DNA from: Sapria himalayana
Taxonomy: Eukaryota; Streptophyta; Magnoliopsida; Malpighiales; Rafflesiaceae
DNA length: 64,000 bases
Direction of reading: 5' to 3'
NCBI GenBank assembly: GCA_029783825.1
Contig: JAREIK010003094.1
Location: 64,980 to 128,979 of the forward strand
Shown: positions 13,391 to 25,400 of the stretch, piece by piece
Layout: every line of letters begins with the position of its first letter
Numbering within the stretch: position 1 is the first letter of the stretch
Program-made: the position numbers and the translations under genes
Notes under the pieces: generated by a model
Told to the model about the DNA's origin: nothing
Databases searched by the model: none
What the model saw: only the letters and a program-made list of their open reading frames with translations

Positions 13391-16335
13391 CACTAAACTA
13401 CAAAATCCCGATACACCTATATAGATAATAGTTTAAATGGGTATACCCTAAATAATAATTAATAAATCTCATTTTTTTATTTGTTTTTATTATAATTTAA
13501 AAAATTGATTTTGATTGTTTAGTTTTTTACTTATATATATATATTAATTATAAAATAATTATAAGTTAAAAATAGAATATATAAAAATTATTTTTCATCA
13601 AAAATAGATAAGCTTATAAAAGAATAAAATTTTAAAAAAATAATTATTATTATGTAATATATTTTGCTTTGCTTCTGAATCATTTTAGGTTTTGATATTA
13701 TATTTTAAGTAATATCAATCTTATTCCTAATAGATTTTTAATTTATTTTTTGATAATTATTAGAATATCTATCAATAAAATTGTTTATATTGAATTTATA
13801 TGATATATAATATTTATGATTATTATAAATAAATATTTATTCAATTTTGAAAAAAATTAAAATTATTATATTTTCCAAGGTTATAACCTTTGAAAATATC
13901 AAGAAAATAATAAAATTAACTTTTTTTTATTTTTTTTCTTAATAAAAACTATAACCAATAATGCATTCACAATTAAATCAGTAAACTCCTAACCACGTAA
14001 TTCCCAAATACATAAACCATTAAACTACTATATACAACTTAATAATTAATAAATATAATTTTTATTTATATTTATTATAATATTAAATATTCATTTTAAT
14101 TATTTATTTGTTTATTTTTATAGAAATATTTATTACAAAATAAACTATGAGTGTGACAAATATAATTTAATTAATTTATTTTTATAAAAAAATATTACGC
14201 TTTTAAAACAAGTAAAATTTAAAAATTTAAAATTAAAAATTATTATTATGTAATATATTTTACTTTAATTTCAAATGAATTTGGTTTTGTAAATATTTTT
14301 TAATTAATATCTATGTTTTTAATAATAGTTTATTAATTTAATTTTTGATCATTATTATATTATCTATCAATAAAATTGTTTATATTGAATTTATAAGATA
14401 TATATTATTAATATTATTATAACTAAATATTGTATTCAAAATTTCAAAAAATTGTAAATATTATTAATTTTCAAAGGTTATAACCTATGAAAATGATAAC
14501 AAATTATAGAAAATTTTATTGTTATTTTATTTTTAAATAAAACCTATTAACCACTAAAAGCCTAAAAACATAAATCACTAAACTCCTAAACAACAAAACC
14601 TCTAAATACTTATTCCATTAAACTAGTATAGATTAATAATAAATCATAAATCTCATTTTAATTTTTATTCAGTATAATTTTAAATTTTTATTTAATTATA
14701 TATTAGTTTATTATTATAGAAATATTAATTACAAAATAAATTATTAGTCAGACAGATCTATTTTAAATTAAAACAGTATCCCTAAATAATAAATATTAAA
14801 TATCATTTTTTTTCATTATAATTTTAAATATTCAATTTAAATATTTATTTGTTTATTTATATATAAGTATTAATTACAAAATAAATTGAGCTAGACAAAA
14901 ATAATTTATATAAATTATTTTTTATCAAAAAATTCTAGATAAACTTTTTAAAAGAAAAAAAAAGTTCATAACAAAAAATTAATATATAGTAATATATTTT
15001 GCTTTGCTTCAAAATCATTTTAGTTTTTGTAATTATATTATAATTGATATCTATCTTATTAATAATAAATTATTAATTTATTTTTTGATCATAATTAGAA
15101 TATTTATCAATTAAATATTTTATATTGAATTTATATGATATATAAATATAATGATTTTTATAATTAAATATTGAATTCACTTTTAAAAAAAATTAAAAAT
15201 TATTATATTTTCAAAGGTTATAACCTTAAAAAATGAGAAAAAATAATAAAAATAAATTTTTTGTTATTTCATTTTTTAAATAAAACATATAGATAATTAA
15301 ATGCTTACTTACTTAAATTAGTAAGCTCATATATTTCGAAACCCCTAAATACATAAACCTTTTAACAACTATATACTACTTAATAAATAATAAATCTCAT
15401 TTTTTTCTATTTATTATAATTTTAATTATTCATTTTAATTAATTATAGTTTAATTTTTTAGAAAAATAAATTACAAAATAAATTTCGAGTGAGACATATA
15501 TTATTTAAATAATTTATTTTAATAAAAAAATATAAGCTTATAAAAAGTAGGAAAATTATAAAAATTAAATATTATTATTTAGTAATATATTTTGATTTGA
15601 TTTTGAATCATTTTGTGTTATGTAAATATATTTTAATTAATATTTATATTATTAATAATAGTTTATTAATTTAATTTTTGATCATTATTATAATATCTAT
15701 CATTAAAATTATTTATATTGAATTTATATGATATATAATTAGTAGGATTAATATAATTATACATGGTATTCACATTTCAAAAAATTTTAAAAATTATTTT
15801 ATTTTCAATGGTTATAACCTTTGAAAATCAGAAAAAATCAAAAATAGAATTTTAAATTTTTATTATATAAATAAAACCTATAAACCACTAAATAATCAAA
15901 CAATTAAACAGTTATACAATATATAATAAATAATAAATCTCATTTTTATTTGTATTCAATATAATTTTAAATATTCATTTTAATTATTTTTTAGTTTATT
16001 TTTATAGAAATATTAATAACAAAACAAATAATGAGTGAGACAGATATAATTTAAATAAATTATTTTTTTTTGAAAAAATATAAGCTTATAAAAATAAACA
16101 AAATTTCAAAAATTTAAAATTTTATTTAGTAATATAAGTTACTTTGATTTTTAATTATTTTGGGTTCTGCAAATATATTTTAATTAATATCTATCTTATT
16201 AATAATAGTTTATTAATTTATTTTTTGATCATTATTATCATATATAATAATATATTTTTTTATATTGAATCTACAACAAATATAATTATTAAGATTATTA
16301 TAACTAAGTATTGTATTCATATTTTAGAACTAATA

Positions 16336-16945
16336 AATTATTAAAATGAATATTTAAAATTATAATAAATTGAAATATATATTAGATTTCTTAATTATTA
16401 AGTAGTACATAGCGGTTTAATGGTTTATGTATTTAGGCATTACGGGCTTTAGGAGTTTACTAATTTTACTGTGGATGCATTTAGTTATTTATAGGATTTA
16501 TTTAAAAATTAAAATAACAAAATATTTATTTTTATTATTTTTTTATATTTTCAAAGGTTATAACCTTTGAAAATATAATAATATTTCAATTTTTTTTCAA
16601 ATGTGAATTCAATATTTAGTTATAATAATCATTATATTTATATATCATATATATTCAATATAAACAATATTATTGATAAATATTCTAAAAATTAAAAAAA
16701 AATAAATTAATAATCTATTATTAATAAGATTGATATCAATAAATTTAATTACAAAAACTATAATGATTCAGAAGAAAAGAAAATTATATTACTATATAAT
16801 AATTTTTTTGTTTTTAATTTTTTTTTTCTTTTGATAAGTTTATCTATATTTTTTTGATCAAAAAAATTTATATAAATTATATTTGTCTAACTCATAATTT
16901 ATTTTTTAATTAATATTTATATAAAAATAAACAATAAATATTATT
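16336..16945 (-). repeat. inverted satellite monomer
   Basis: Here the repeat runs in the opposite direction. The octamer block appears as TTTAG-type units (GGTTTAATGG, TTTAGGCATTACGGG) and the order of modules is reversed. The type is the one whose block begins with GCATACACAG. The left junction is abrupt after TATTTTAGAAC near 16332. The right junction, near 16938-16957, returns to forward orientation within the A/T segment before an AAGCTT site. Only about one monomer is inverted. Confidence 0.85.
16548..16573. repeat. perfect satellite dyad inside the inverted monomer
   Basis: The full 26-bp palindrome with core CAAAGGTTATAACCTTTG is intact here. Being a palindrome, it reads the same in the inverted monomer. 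Confidence 0.88.
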
Positions 16946-19003
16946 TAGTATTTATATAATAAAAAAAATATATAAGCTTATAAAAAGAAGGCAAATTTTT
17001 AACATTAAATATAATTATTTAGTATAATATTTTGATTTAATTTTGAATCATTTTGGTTTATGTAAATATATTTTAATTAATATTTATATTATTAATAATA
17101 GTTTATAAATTTAATTTTTGATCATTATTATAATATATATCATTAAAATTATATAAATTGAATTTATATGATATATAATTAGTAACATTAATATAATAAT
17201 ACATGGTATTTGCATTTCAATAAATTTTAAAAATTATTTTATTTTCAAAGGGTATAACCTTTGAAAATCAGAAAAAATCTAAAAAAAAAATTTTATTTTT
17301 ATTATATAAATAAAACCTATAAACCACTAAATACCTAAAAACATAAATTGATAAACTCCTAAACGACAAAACTCCTAAATAATCAAACCATTAAACCGTG
17401 ATATCACATATAATAAATCATAAATCTCATTTTAATTTGTATTCATTATAATTTGAAATGTTCATTTTAATTATTTATTAGTTTATTTTTTATAGAAATA
17501 TTAATTGCAAAATAAATAAAGAGTGAGACAAATATAATTTTAATAATTTATTTTCAATCAAAAAAAAATATAAGCTTATAAAAAGAAGTAAAAATTTAAA
17601 AACAAAAAATTATTATTTAGTAATATATTTTACTTTGATTTTGAATCATTATATATATAGGTTTTGCAATTATTTTTTAATTGTTATCAATCTTATTAAG
17701 AATAGTTTATTAATTTATTATTTGATCAATTTTATAATATCTAAATATAAAATTACTTATATTGAATTTAAATGTCTTATAATTATTAAATATTATTATA
17801 ACTAAATATTATATTTACATTTGAAAAGAAATTAAAAATTGTTATATTTTCAAAAGTTATAACCTTCAAAAATCATAAAAAATCACAAAAATGATTTTTT
17901 TATTATTTTATTATTTAAATAAAACTTATAGACCACTAAATGCCTAAACATTTAAATCTCTAAACTCCTAAACCCCAAAACCCCCTAAATACTTAAACCA
18001 TTAAACCTATATAACCTAAATAATAAATAATAAATCTTATTTTTATTTGTATTCATTATAATTTTAATATTCATTGTAATTATTTTTTACTTTATTTTTT
18101 TAGAAATATTAATTACAAAATAATTAATGATTGAGACATATCTAATTTAATAAATTATTTTTTATGAAAAAAAATATAAGCTTATAAAAATAAACAAAAT
18201 TTCAAAAATTTAAAATTTTATTTAGTAATATAATTTACTTTGATTTTGAATTATTTTGGGTTCTACAAATATATTTTAATTAATATCTGTCTTATTAATA
18301 ATAGTTTATTAATTTATTTTTTGATCATCAAAGTAATATATAATAATAAAATATTTATATTGAATTTACATCAAATATAATTATTAAGATTATTATAATT
18401 AAGTATTTTATTCATATCTTAGAACTATTTAAAAATTATTATATTTTCAAAGGTTATAACAATTAAAAATCACGAAAATTCATTAAAATTAATTTTTTGT
18501 TATTTCATTGATTAAATAACACCTATAAATCAATAAATAAAACCTAAATGTGTAAACATATAAATCAATAAACTCATTAACCCTAAAATCACAATAAACT
18601 TAAACCATTAAATAGGTATACCCTAAATAATAAATCATAAATCTCATTTTTATTAGTATTCATTATAATTTTATATATACATTTTATTTATTTATTAGTT
18701 TATTTTTATAAAATATAAATTAAAAAATAAATTAATAGTTAGACAAATATAATTTAAATAATTTATTTTTATCAAAAAATATATAAGTTTATAAATGGAA
18801 ACAAAAATTCAAAAATTTAAAATTAATATTTTGTAAAATATTTCACTTTGATTTTGAATCATTTTAGGTATTGTAAAAATATTTTAAACAATATCTATCT
18901 TATTAATAATTGTTTATTAATCTTTTGTATGATCATTATTATAATATATATCAATATAATTATTTATATTGAATTTACATGAATTAATAATTATTAATAT
19001 TAT
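16946..19003 (+). repeat. AT-rich satellite array, forward segment 2
   Basis: Three complete monomers (dyads near 17252, 17860 and 18456) and part of a fourth. They match in type and order the monomers at 30699, 31301, 31889 and 32487, at a constant offset of about 13.44 kb. The fourth monomer is interrupted at about 19003 by the hAT element. No gene. Confidence 0.9.
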
Positions 19004-19788
19004 CCACACTCGTCCCATAGGTTGAAAATATTTGGACGGGATGGGATGGAGATCGGTGTTTTTGGGTAGGAAAAAATGGTTCCAGGACGGAATGGAGTTC
19101 GGACATTTTTTTCAATTTATTTTCTTCACACCGGCTAAGTTAGTTCATGTGAAACCTTTTGTTGTACCATTTATCATTCCTTAGTTATGTCTTTCAAACT
19201 CAAATTGGGACAATTTTGTTTTGTCAAATAGGATGAATACCGCAAAAGAGTTCCATTACATTGTCAAAAGCTTTGATGTGCAGCTTAATATTAAGGAATA
19301 TCTAAAGATGACTACAAACATTGGTAGCAGCAATTACTACTTAAGTAATTGTTAAAATTTAGGTAGCTTAATATAATAAAAAAAATACAACTAGAAACAA
19401 CCATAATAATAATCATTTCAAATGTCTGTCCCGGAATAGCAACAAAAATTCAAACCCAATTAATTATCTCTTCTACAACTCCTCCCTTTTCTTCCTACAC
19501 TGTATAGGGACAACCAAAGATGAAAATGTGTTAATCATGTAGACATAAATTTCTAAGATGAAAGAGTAATAAAAAAACAAAATATTACCTTATAAAATTA
19601 TATACACCCATTCCAAATTTAGTTGGCCAACTATAGTTGGAAAAATATTTGGATCTTGTGACCCCTCTGAAAATTGTAATTGAACCATATTTTTATTAAA
19701 TTGAATGAATAAAATAAGTAAAAGTGAAATTAAAATTTACAAGATTTGTATACTAACCTGATTCATTATCATCAAGGTCTTGAACTAA
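19004..19788 (-). other. 3' flank of the hAT element, no gene seen
   Basis: Noncoding stretch between the transposase stop codon and the left edge of the element. The outer 100 bp carries repeated GGGATGG/GGACGG motifs, which may be subterminal transposase-binding repeats as in other hAT elements (inference). The rest shows nothing recognisable. Confidence 0.55.
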
Positions 19789-20114
19789 TTATTCAATTTC
19801 AATAGGTTTGTTTGAGCTTCTCAACAAATCTTGTAGACATATGAGAACTTCAGTTGTAATAGGTGTTAAAGAACTTCTAAATTTATCTAAAGTTCTCTCC
19901 CCAGTGCTAAATGTAGATTCGTAGGCCACAGTAGATGCTTGGATAGCAAATACATCCCTTGCTACATTTTCCAAATAAGGATACCTAACCTCATTTACCT
20001 TCCACCAATTTAGAACATCAAAATCAATTCTATCTTCTTCAAGTTTGTCCTCCAAGTACCTATCCAACTCTTCCAAAGTTGCAACTTCTTGTTCTTTCTC
20101 CAATTCAACAAAAA
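19789..20114 (-). pseudogene. hAT C-terminal dimerisation domain, transposase 3' part
   Basis: This open stretch of about 108 codons is the hAT family C-terminal (hATC) dimerisation domain. Visible landmarks in order are ELDRYLED, DVLNWWKVN, YPYLENVARDVFAIQAST, ESTFSTGERTLDKFRSSL and TEVLICLQDLLR, ending in PIEIE and a TAA. The domain is nearly complete and reads through without a stop. It is separated from the upstream acidic linker by a frameshift in a run of seven A (20108-20114 on the plus strand). The Met codons near 20150 belong to a different frame and are not a real start. Confidence 0.9.
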
Positions 20115-20596
20115 AAATCATCAACATAAGTATCACTACCATCAAAGAAATCATCATTTTCCTTCAACACAGTAGAAGAGAAATCATCTTCTTTTGATTC
20201 ATCTTCATTTAAATTTTTATAATCATCCATCATCTCATTTAAAGCATTTATAACATTTTCACCAAAATTTAAGCCAATTCCTTACCATAATGCTAAGTGT
20301 ACTTAACCTTGAGATATTGGAGCTTATATATATATATAGGATTCTAAACTATTGCTACAAAAAGCATAATATTTGTTGACTGAAAAGAACCCCAATATTT
20401 GTTGAATTTATGGCTCATTTTCATACCAATTTCAGACACCATTGTATCTCGACTATTTTGACAAAGCTCAATTTTTTTTCAAAATTCGAATAATCTCAGG
20501 AAAATAAACACTAGAGGTAGAATATTATGAGGGAGAAAATTTACAAGTTACCTCATAAAAAGTTTTCAAGAAACGAGCCAAAATTTTGGCGTTTGT
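20115..20596 (-). pseudogene. hAT transposase, degraded central-to-3' linker
   Basis: Recognisable transposase pieces lie in shifting frames. Directly after the stop at 20597-20599 the same frame continues with FLKTFYEVT and, past another stop, SSVYFPEIIRIL. Around 20400-20450 another frame gives MVSEIGMKMSHKFNKYWG, a typical hAT segment. An acidic linker (MMDDYKNLNEDESKEDD) then leads to the frameshift before the dimerisation domain. At least two in-frame stops and two frameshifts fall here. Confidence 0.8.
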
Positions 20597-20938
20597 TTAG
20601 TCTCTCTCAATTGGAACGTTTGAACCAAACTCCTTCAAATACCTTTTATCTTTATCCTCCAACATATCAATTTCTTTTTGATATTTTATATCAGTTCGTA
20701 GCATCAAAATAGTTGAGTTCCATCTTGTAGGACAATCTAATTGCAAAGAAGATCCATATGTCAAGTTTGCTTCTTCAACGCATAACTTAAACATATCTAA
20801 TCTTTTAGGACTGCTCCTCACATATTTCATAATACCTCTAATTTTTTGAATAGCACCCTCAACTACTGCAATGCCATCTCTGACAATTAAGTTTAGGATA
20901 TGAGCACAAAATCTAATATAAAAATGATCGCCTCTCAA
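20597..20938 (-). pseudogene. hAT transposase, RNase H-like core segment
   Basis: An open stretch of about 114 codons matches the middle of hAT transposases: RFCAHILNLIVRDG, then VKYVRSSP-like (MKYVRSSPKRLDMF), then LDCPTRWNSTILML. These are well-known conserved blocks of the RNase H-like catalytic fold with its insertion domain. The upstream part (VKKSVVPLRGDHF) is in this frame, while the preceding conserved block at 20956-21492 is in another, so a small indel lies between them. The stretch ends at an in-frame TAA after VPIERD, beyond which homology continues. Confidence 0.88.
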
Positions 20939-20955
20939 AGGTACAACACTTTTCT

Positions 20956-21492
20956 TTACAAGAATTTATTCAATTGTTCAACTGCAACATCATTATTTGA
21001 TGCCTTGTCAACACTAATACACATCAACTTTCTCATACCCCATTCATTCATGCAAAACTCGATAGCATTTCTAATATTAACTCCAAAATGACTTTTAATT
21101 ACACAAAATTTCAAAAGCCTTTTATGCATATTACATTGAGAATCAATGAAATGAACAATCAAACATATATAAGACAAATTTTGAATGCTAGTCCAAGTTT
21201 CGGTAGTCAATAAAACTCTACAACAATAAGATGATATGCTATCAAATAATTTCTTCTTTTCCTTCACAAACAAAGAAAAACAATCCCTCAATATAGAGTG
21301 CCTAGATGGAATTTTAAATTGAGGCACACTAACTTCACAAAACTCCTTGAACTCATCCCTCTCAACAAAACAAAAAGGCAATTCATATTTTATGATCATT
21401 TTCACTAAAGCCTCCCTAACTAGCTGTTGATCAAATTTCCAAGAAGTTAATTTGTTATCCTCTGAATTAGTACCTTTAGTGAAACTCAACAA
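20956..21492 (-). pseudogene. hAT transposase, N-terminal/catalytic segment
   Basis: The longest open stretch of the element, about 178 codons. It covers the region after the zinc finger (FDQQLVREALVKMI, LPFCFVERDEFKEF, VPQFKIPSRHSI) and the first catalytic block (TETWTSIQNLSYICLIVHFID, EWGMRKLMCISVDKASNND). Other hAT proteins usually have VDNAS where this has VDKAS, so a conserved Asn appears lost. There is no ATG at its beginning, because it is an internal part of the gene. It ends at a TAA just after LNKFL, caused by an indel. Copy 1 (1-768) covers the same region with more damage. Confidence 0.9.
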
Positions 21493-21725
21493 AGATTGTG
21501 ACTTGTCTTTACCTCTGTAAGTTCAATTAATTCTTTTTTGTGTGTAAATTTCCTACAAGTCTTCCTCAAGTATTTTAATAAATCCGAAGTACCTTGATCA
21601 ATTATTGCCAAGTATTCTTTCCTACACAATATACAAGCTGCCCTACCAGTTTCATTTCCCTCTTAATCAACTAATATCTCATAAGTTTCCTAAACAGCAG
21701 ACTTATACTTTTTATGAGCTTGAGG
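21493..21725 (-). pseudogene. hAT transposase, BED-type zinc finger region with stops
   Basis: This encodes a BED-finger-like module: GNETGRAACILCRKEY gives the C-x2-C pair, and GTSDLLKYLRKTC gives the second half. Where plant BED fingers normally have His, both copies have Tyr (KYL). Two stop codons interrupt it: TAG at 21690-21692, also present in copy 1, and TAA at 21663-21665, which is a Ser codon in copy 1. A TGA follows near 21490. The expected N-terminus upstream is not clear. Confidence 0.8.
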
Positions 21726-22466
21726 TTTAGATGTACCTTGACTTTCTGTTACAATTAGAATTAAAGAACCTACCATAACAATAGGAGGGTTCGAGAAAGG
21801 ATGATGATTGGATTTACCAGTACTTTGATCATTTGAGATGTGATCATCTTCAAATTATTTTATTTTTCATTTACCGCTGGATTGTGTCATCTACATTGCC
21901 ATTAATTAATATGATATGTTAAGCATAAATATATATAAATATTTCAAACAAGCAAGCTCTACAAAACTGACTGTAACACATTCAGCTCACTCATTCGACC
22001 CAACCACAACACCACAACCAAAACTCAACAAAACTGACTGAGACACATCATAATAATAATTAATCACTCAATTATCATCAGAAAAACAAACCAAATGGCT
22101 GGTGGCATCTGAGACATGGTGGAGGCAGCCAGAAGTGCGACGGACAAGGGGTTGACCTAACTGAACATCTCTGGAACTGCATGAGGTGGCGTGGAACTCA
22201 TCGGAACAACAATAGGTGCGTCGGAATTGGTATCATCTTCATGTTATATATATATATATATATTCCTAGTTCTATGATAGGTTTTTTAGGATGGGACGGT
22301 TCTCAGCATGGATATTGCTTAAGATCCGGAATCTTACCAAAATAAAATATACATGACATAACGGGATGGGAAAAGTCAAAGTCAATGGATTTTCTCCGTC
22401 CCGATTCTTTCGGGACAAGACTTCGGGTATGGTTGCGAATCTCCGAGTCCCGCGAGCACCCCCACT
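21726..22466 (-). other. 5' flank of the hAT element
   Basis: Noncoding sequence upstream of the transposase relic. It contains a TA dinucleotide run at 22245-22263 and a short inverted repeat GTCCCGA/TCGGGAC at 22398-22416. It ends in a terminus-like sequence close to 22466. No promoter can be assigned. Confidence 0.6.
22245..22263. repeat. TA dinucleotide microsatellite
   Basis: About nine TA units in the 5' flank of the hAT element. A shorter TA run lies at 20324-20338 in the degraded coding part. Confidence 0.9.
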
Positions 22467-25400
22467 AAATGCATAAAAAGTTAAATCAGTAAACTCCTAA
22501 ACCCCATAATGCCTAAATACATAAACCTTTAAACCGCTAAATACTACTTAATAATTAATAAATCTATTTTTTATTGCTATTTATTATATTTTTAAATATT
22601 CATTTCATTTATTTATTAGTGTATTTATTTAGAAATATTTATTACAAATTAAATTATGAGTGGGACAAATATAATTTAAATAATATATTATTTATCTAAT
22701 AAAAATATACGCTTATAAAAGAAGTATAAATTTAAAAATTAAAAATTATTATCAAGTAATATAATTTACTTTAATTTTGAATCAATCTGAGTTTTGTAAA
22801 TATTTTTTAATTTATGTTAATATTAATAGTTTATAAATTTAATTTTTGATCATTCTTATAATATATATCAATAAAATTATGTAAATTAAATTTATATGAT
22901 ATATAATTATTAATATTATTATAACAAAATATTGTATTAAATATTCAAAAAATTTTAAATATTATTATATTTTAAAATGTTATAACCTATGAAAATGATA
23001 AAAAATTATAGAAATTTTTTTTGTTATTTTATTTTTTTAAATAAAACCTATAAACCACAAAAAGCCTATAAACATAAATCGCTAAACTCCCAACGATAAA
23101 ACCTCTAAATACTTAAATCATTAAACTGGTATACATTAATAATAAATCATAAATCTCATTTTAATTTTTATTCAGTATAATTTTAAATTTTTATTTTAAT
23201 TATTTATCAATTTATTTTATAGAAATATTAATTATAAAATATATTATTAGTGAGATAGATCTAATTCAAATTAAACCGGTATCCCTAAATAATAAATAAT
23301 AAATCTCATTTTTTTATTATAATTTTAAATATTCATTTTAATTATTTATTTGTTTATTTATATATAAATATCAATTACAAAATAAATTGAGTTAGACAAA
23401 TATAATTTATATAAATTATTTTTCATCAAAAAATTATTGATAAACTTTTTAAAAGAAAAAAAAGATTCAACCAAAAAATTATTATATAGTAATATATTTT
23501 GCTTTTCTTATGAATCATTTTTGGTTTTTTAATTATATTTTAATTGATATGTATCTTATTAATAATAGATTATTAATTTATTTTTTGATCATTATTAGAA
23601 TATTTATCAATAAAATTGTTTATATTGAATTAATATGATATATAAATATAATGATTATTATAACTAAATATTGTATTCACATTTAAAAAAAATTTAAAAA
23701 TTATTATATTTTCAAAGGTTATAACCTTTGAACATATCAAAAAATAATAAAAATAAATTTTTTATTATTTTATTTCTTTAATAAAACCTATAAACCACTA
23801 AATGTATACACAGTTAAATCAGTAAACTTTTTAACCTCATAATGCCTAAATACATAAACCATTAGACCGCTATATACTACTTAATAATTAATAAATCTAA
23901 TTTTTATTTCTATTTATTATAATTTTAAATATTCATTTTAATTATTTATTAATTTATTTTTATAGAAATATTTATTATAAATTAAATTATGAGTGTGACA
24001 TATATATTTAAATTTATTTATTTTTAATCAAAAAAATTATATGCCCTTTTAAAAGAAGTATAAAAGATGTATTATTAAAAATTAAAAATTTTTATCAACT
24101 AATATATTTTACTTTAATTTTGAATCAATTTGGGTTTTCTAAATATTTTTTAATTAATATCTATCTTATTATAAATTGTTTATTAATTTAATTTTTGATC
24201 ATTATTATAATATCTATCAATAAAATTATTTATATTGAATTTATATCATATATAATTATTAATATTATTATAACTAAATATTGTATTCACATTTCAAAAA
24301 ATTTCAAATATTATTTTATTTTTAAAGTTTATAACCTATGAAAATGAGAAAAAATTACAATTTTTTTTTGTTATTTTATTATTTAAATAAAACGTATAAA
24401 CCACTAAATGCCTAAAAACATAAATTGCTAAACTTCTAAATGACACAACCTCTAAATACTTAAACCATTAAACAGGTGTACATTAATAAAAAATCATAAA
24501 TCTCAATTTAATTTTTATTAAGTATAATTTTTAATTTTTATTTTAATTATTTATAAGTTTATTTTTATATAAATATTAATTACAAAATAAATTATTAGTG
24601 AGACAGATCTAATTTAAATAATTTATTTTGCTTCAAAAAAAATATTTATCCTGATAAAAAGAAGAATAATTTTAAAAACAAAAATTTATTATTTAGTAAT
24701 ATATTTTATTTTTATTTTGAATAATTTAGATTTGCAATTATATTTTAATTTAAATCATTCTTATTAATAATAGTTTATTAATTTTTTATTGATCATTATT
24801 ATAATATCTATTAATAAAATTATTTATATTGAGTTTACATTATATATAATTAATAAGATTATTATTAAGTAATATTATATTCGCATTTAAAAAAAAATAA
24901 AAATTATTATATTTTCAAAGGTTATAACCTTCAAAAATTAAAAAAAATCAAAAAATTTAATTTTTTATTTTTTCATTCTTTATATAAAAACTATAAATCA
25001 TTTACGGCCTAAACTCTTAAATCACTAAACCCCAAACACCTAAATGCTTAAACCATTAAACTAGTATATCCTTAATAATAAATAATAAATCTTTATTTTA
25101 TTTGTATTCATTATAATTTTAAATATTCATTTTAATTATTTATTAGTTTATTTTTATAGAATTATAAATTAATAATAAATTATGAGGAAGAAAAATATAA
25201 TTTAAATAATTTACTTTTAATAACAAAAAATATAAACTTATAAAAATAAGCAAAACATCAAATAAAGTATTATTTTGTAATATATTTTACTTTGATTTTG
25301 AATAAATTTACGTTTTCCAAATATATTTAAAATAATATCTATCTTTTTAATAATAGTTTATTAATTTATTTTTTGATCATTAATATAATATATTTCAATA

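Larger units (their letters stand above)
769..16335 (+). repeat. AT-rich satellite array, forward segment 1
   Basis: Tandem monomers of about 585-600 bp fill this stretch. Reading the central TTATAA dyad as a clock, centres fall near 889, 1473, 1788, 2377, 2950, 3531, 4116, 4855, 5440, 6153, 6718, 7302, 7890, 8488, 9069, 9601, 10345, 10939, 11530, 12141, 12669, 13269, 13882, 14480, 15220 and 15813. Steps of about 740 are monomers with an internal duplication, steps near 530 are a short type, and 1473-1788 spans a deletion. Each monomer carries a telomere-like octamer block after the dyad and long A/T stretches, and many have an AAGCTT site. Sampled lines have roughly 10-15% G+C. No gene is visible; the few ORFs are low-complexity Ile/Asn/Tyr/Lys translations of the repeat. 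Confidence 0.93.
19004..22466 (-). mobile_element. degenerate hAT DNA transposon (copy 2)
   Basis: A block of about 3.46 kb, clearly less AT-rich than its surroundings, holds a hAT transposase gene on the minus strand with flanks of about 0.7-0.8 kb on each side. The right edge, read on the minus strand, begins TGGGGGTGCTCGCGGGAC, which resembles the ends of plant hAT elements. I find no matching inverted terminus on the left, where the block begins near CCACACTCGTCCC. GGGATGG-like motifs occur near both ends: 19034-19049 and 19085-19097 on the left, 22289-22299 and 22361-22370 on the right. No 8-bp target-site duplication is visible, and the satellite on the two sides belongs to different monomer types. 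The element is inactive and probably lost its left end. Confidence 0.85.

Noticed and set aside
16144..16344. Plus-strand ORFs in the second half of the monomer (16144-16344, 31677-31898, 32270-32452, 33369-33551, 58020-58205; 42648-42848 in the inverted block) that look like small membrane proteins.
   Set aside because: The hydrophobic Ile/Leu/Tyr runs are what A/T-rich repeats encode. Length and start differ between copies and there is no sign of codon conservation.
769..19003. Organellar DNA, because of the very low G+C.
   Set aside because: No plastid or mitochondrial gene, rRNA or tRNA is visible in 64 kb, and the DNA is organised as tandem monomers with higher-order structure and nuclear transposon relics.
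20527..20712. Plus-strand ORFs over the hAT element (20527-20712, 20900-21091) and antisense ORF 449-652 on copy 1.
   Set aside because: They are opposite-strand shadows of the transposase gene, whose conserved blocks are all on the other strand.
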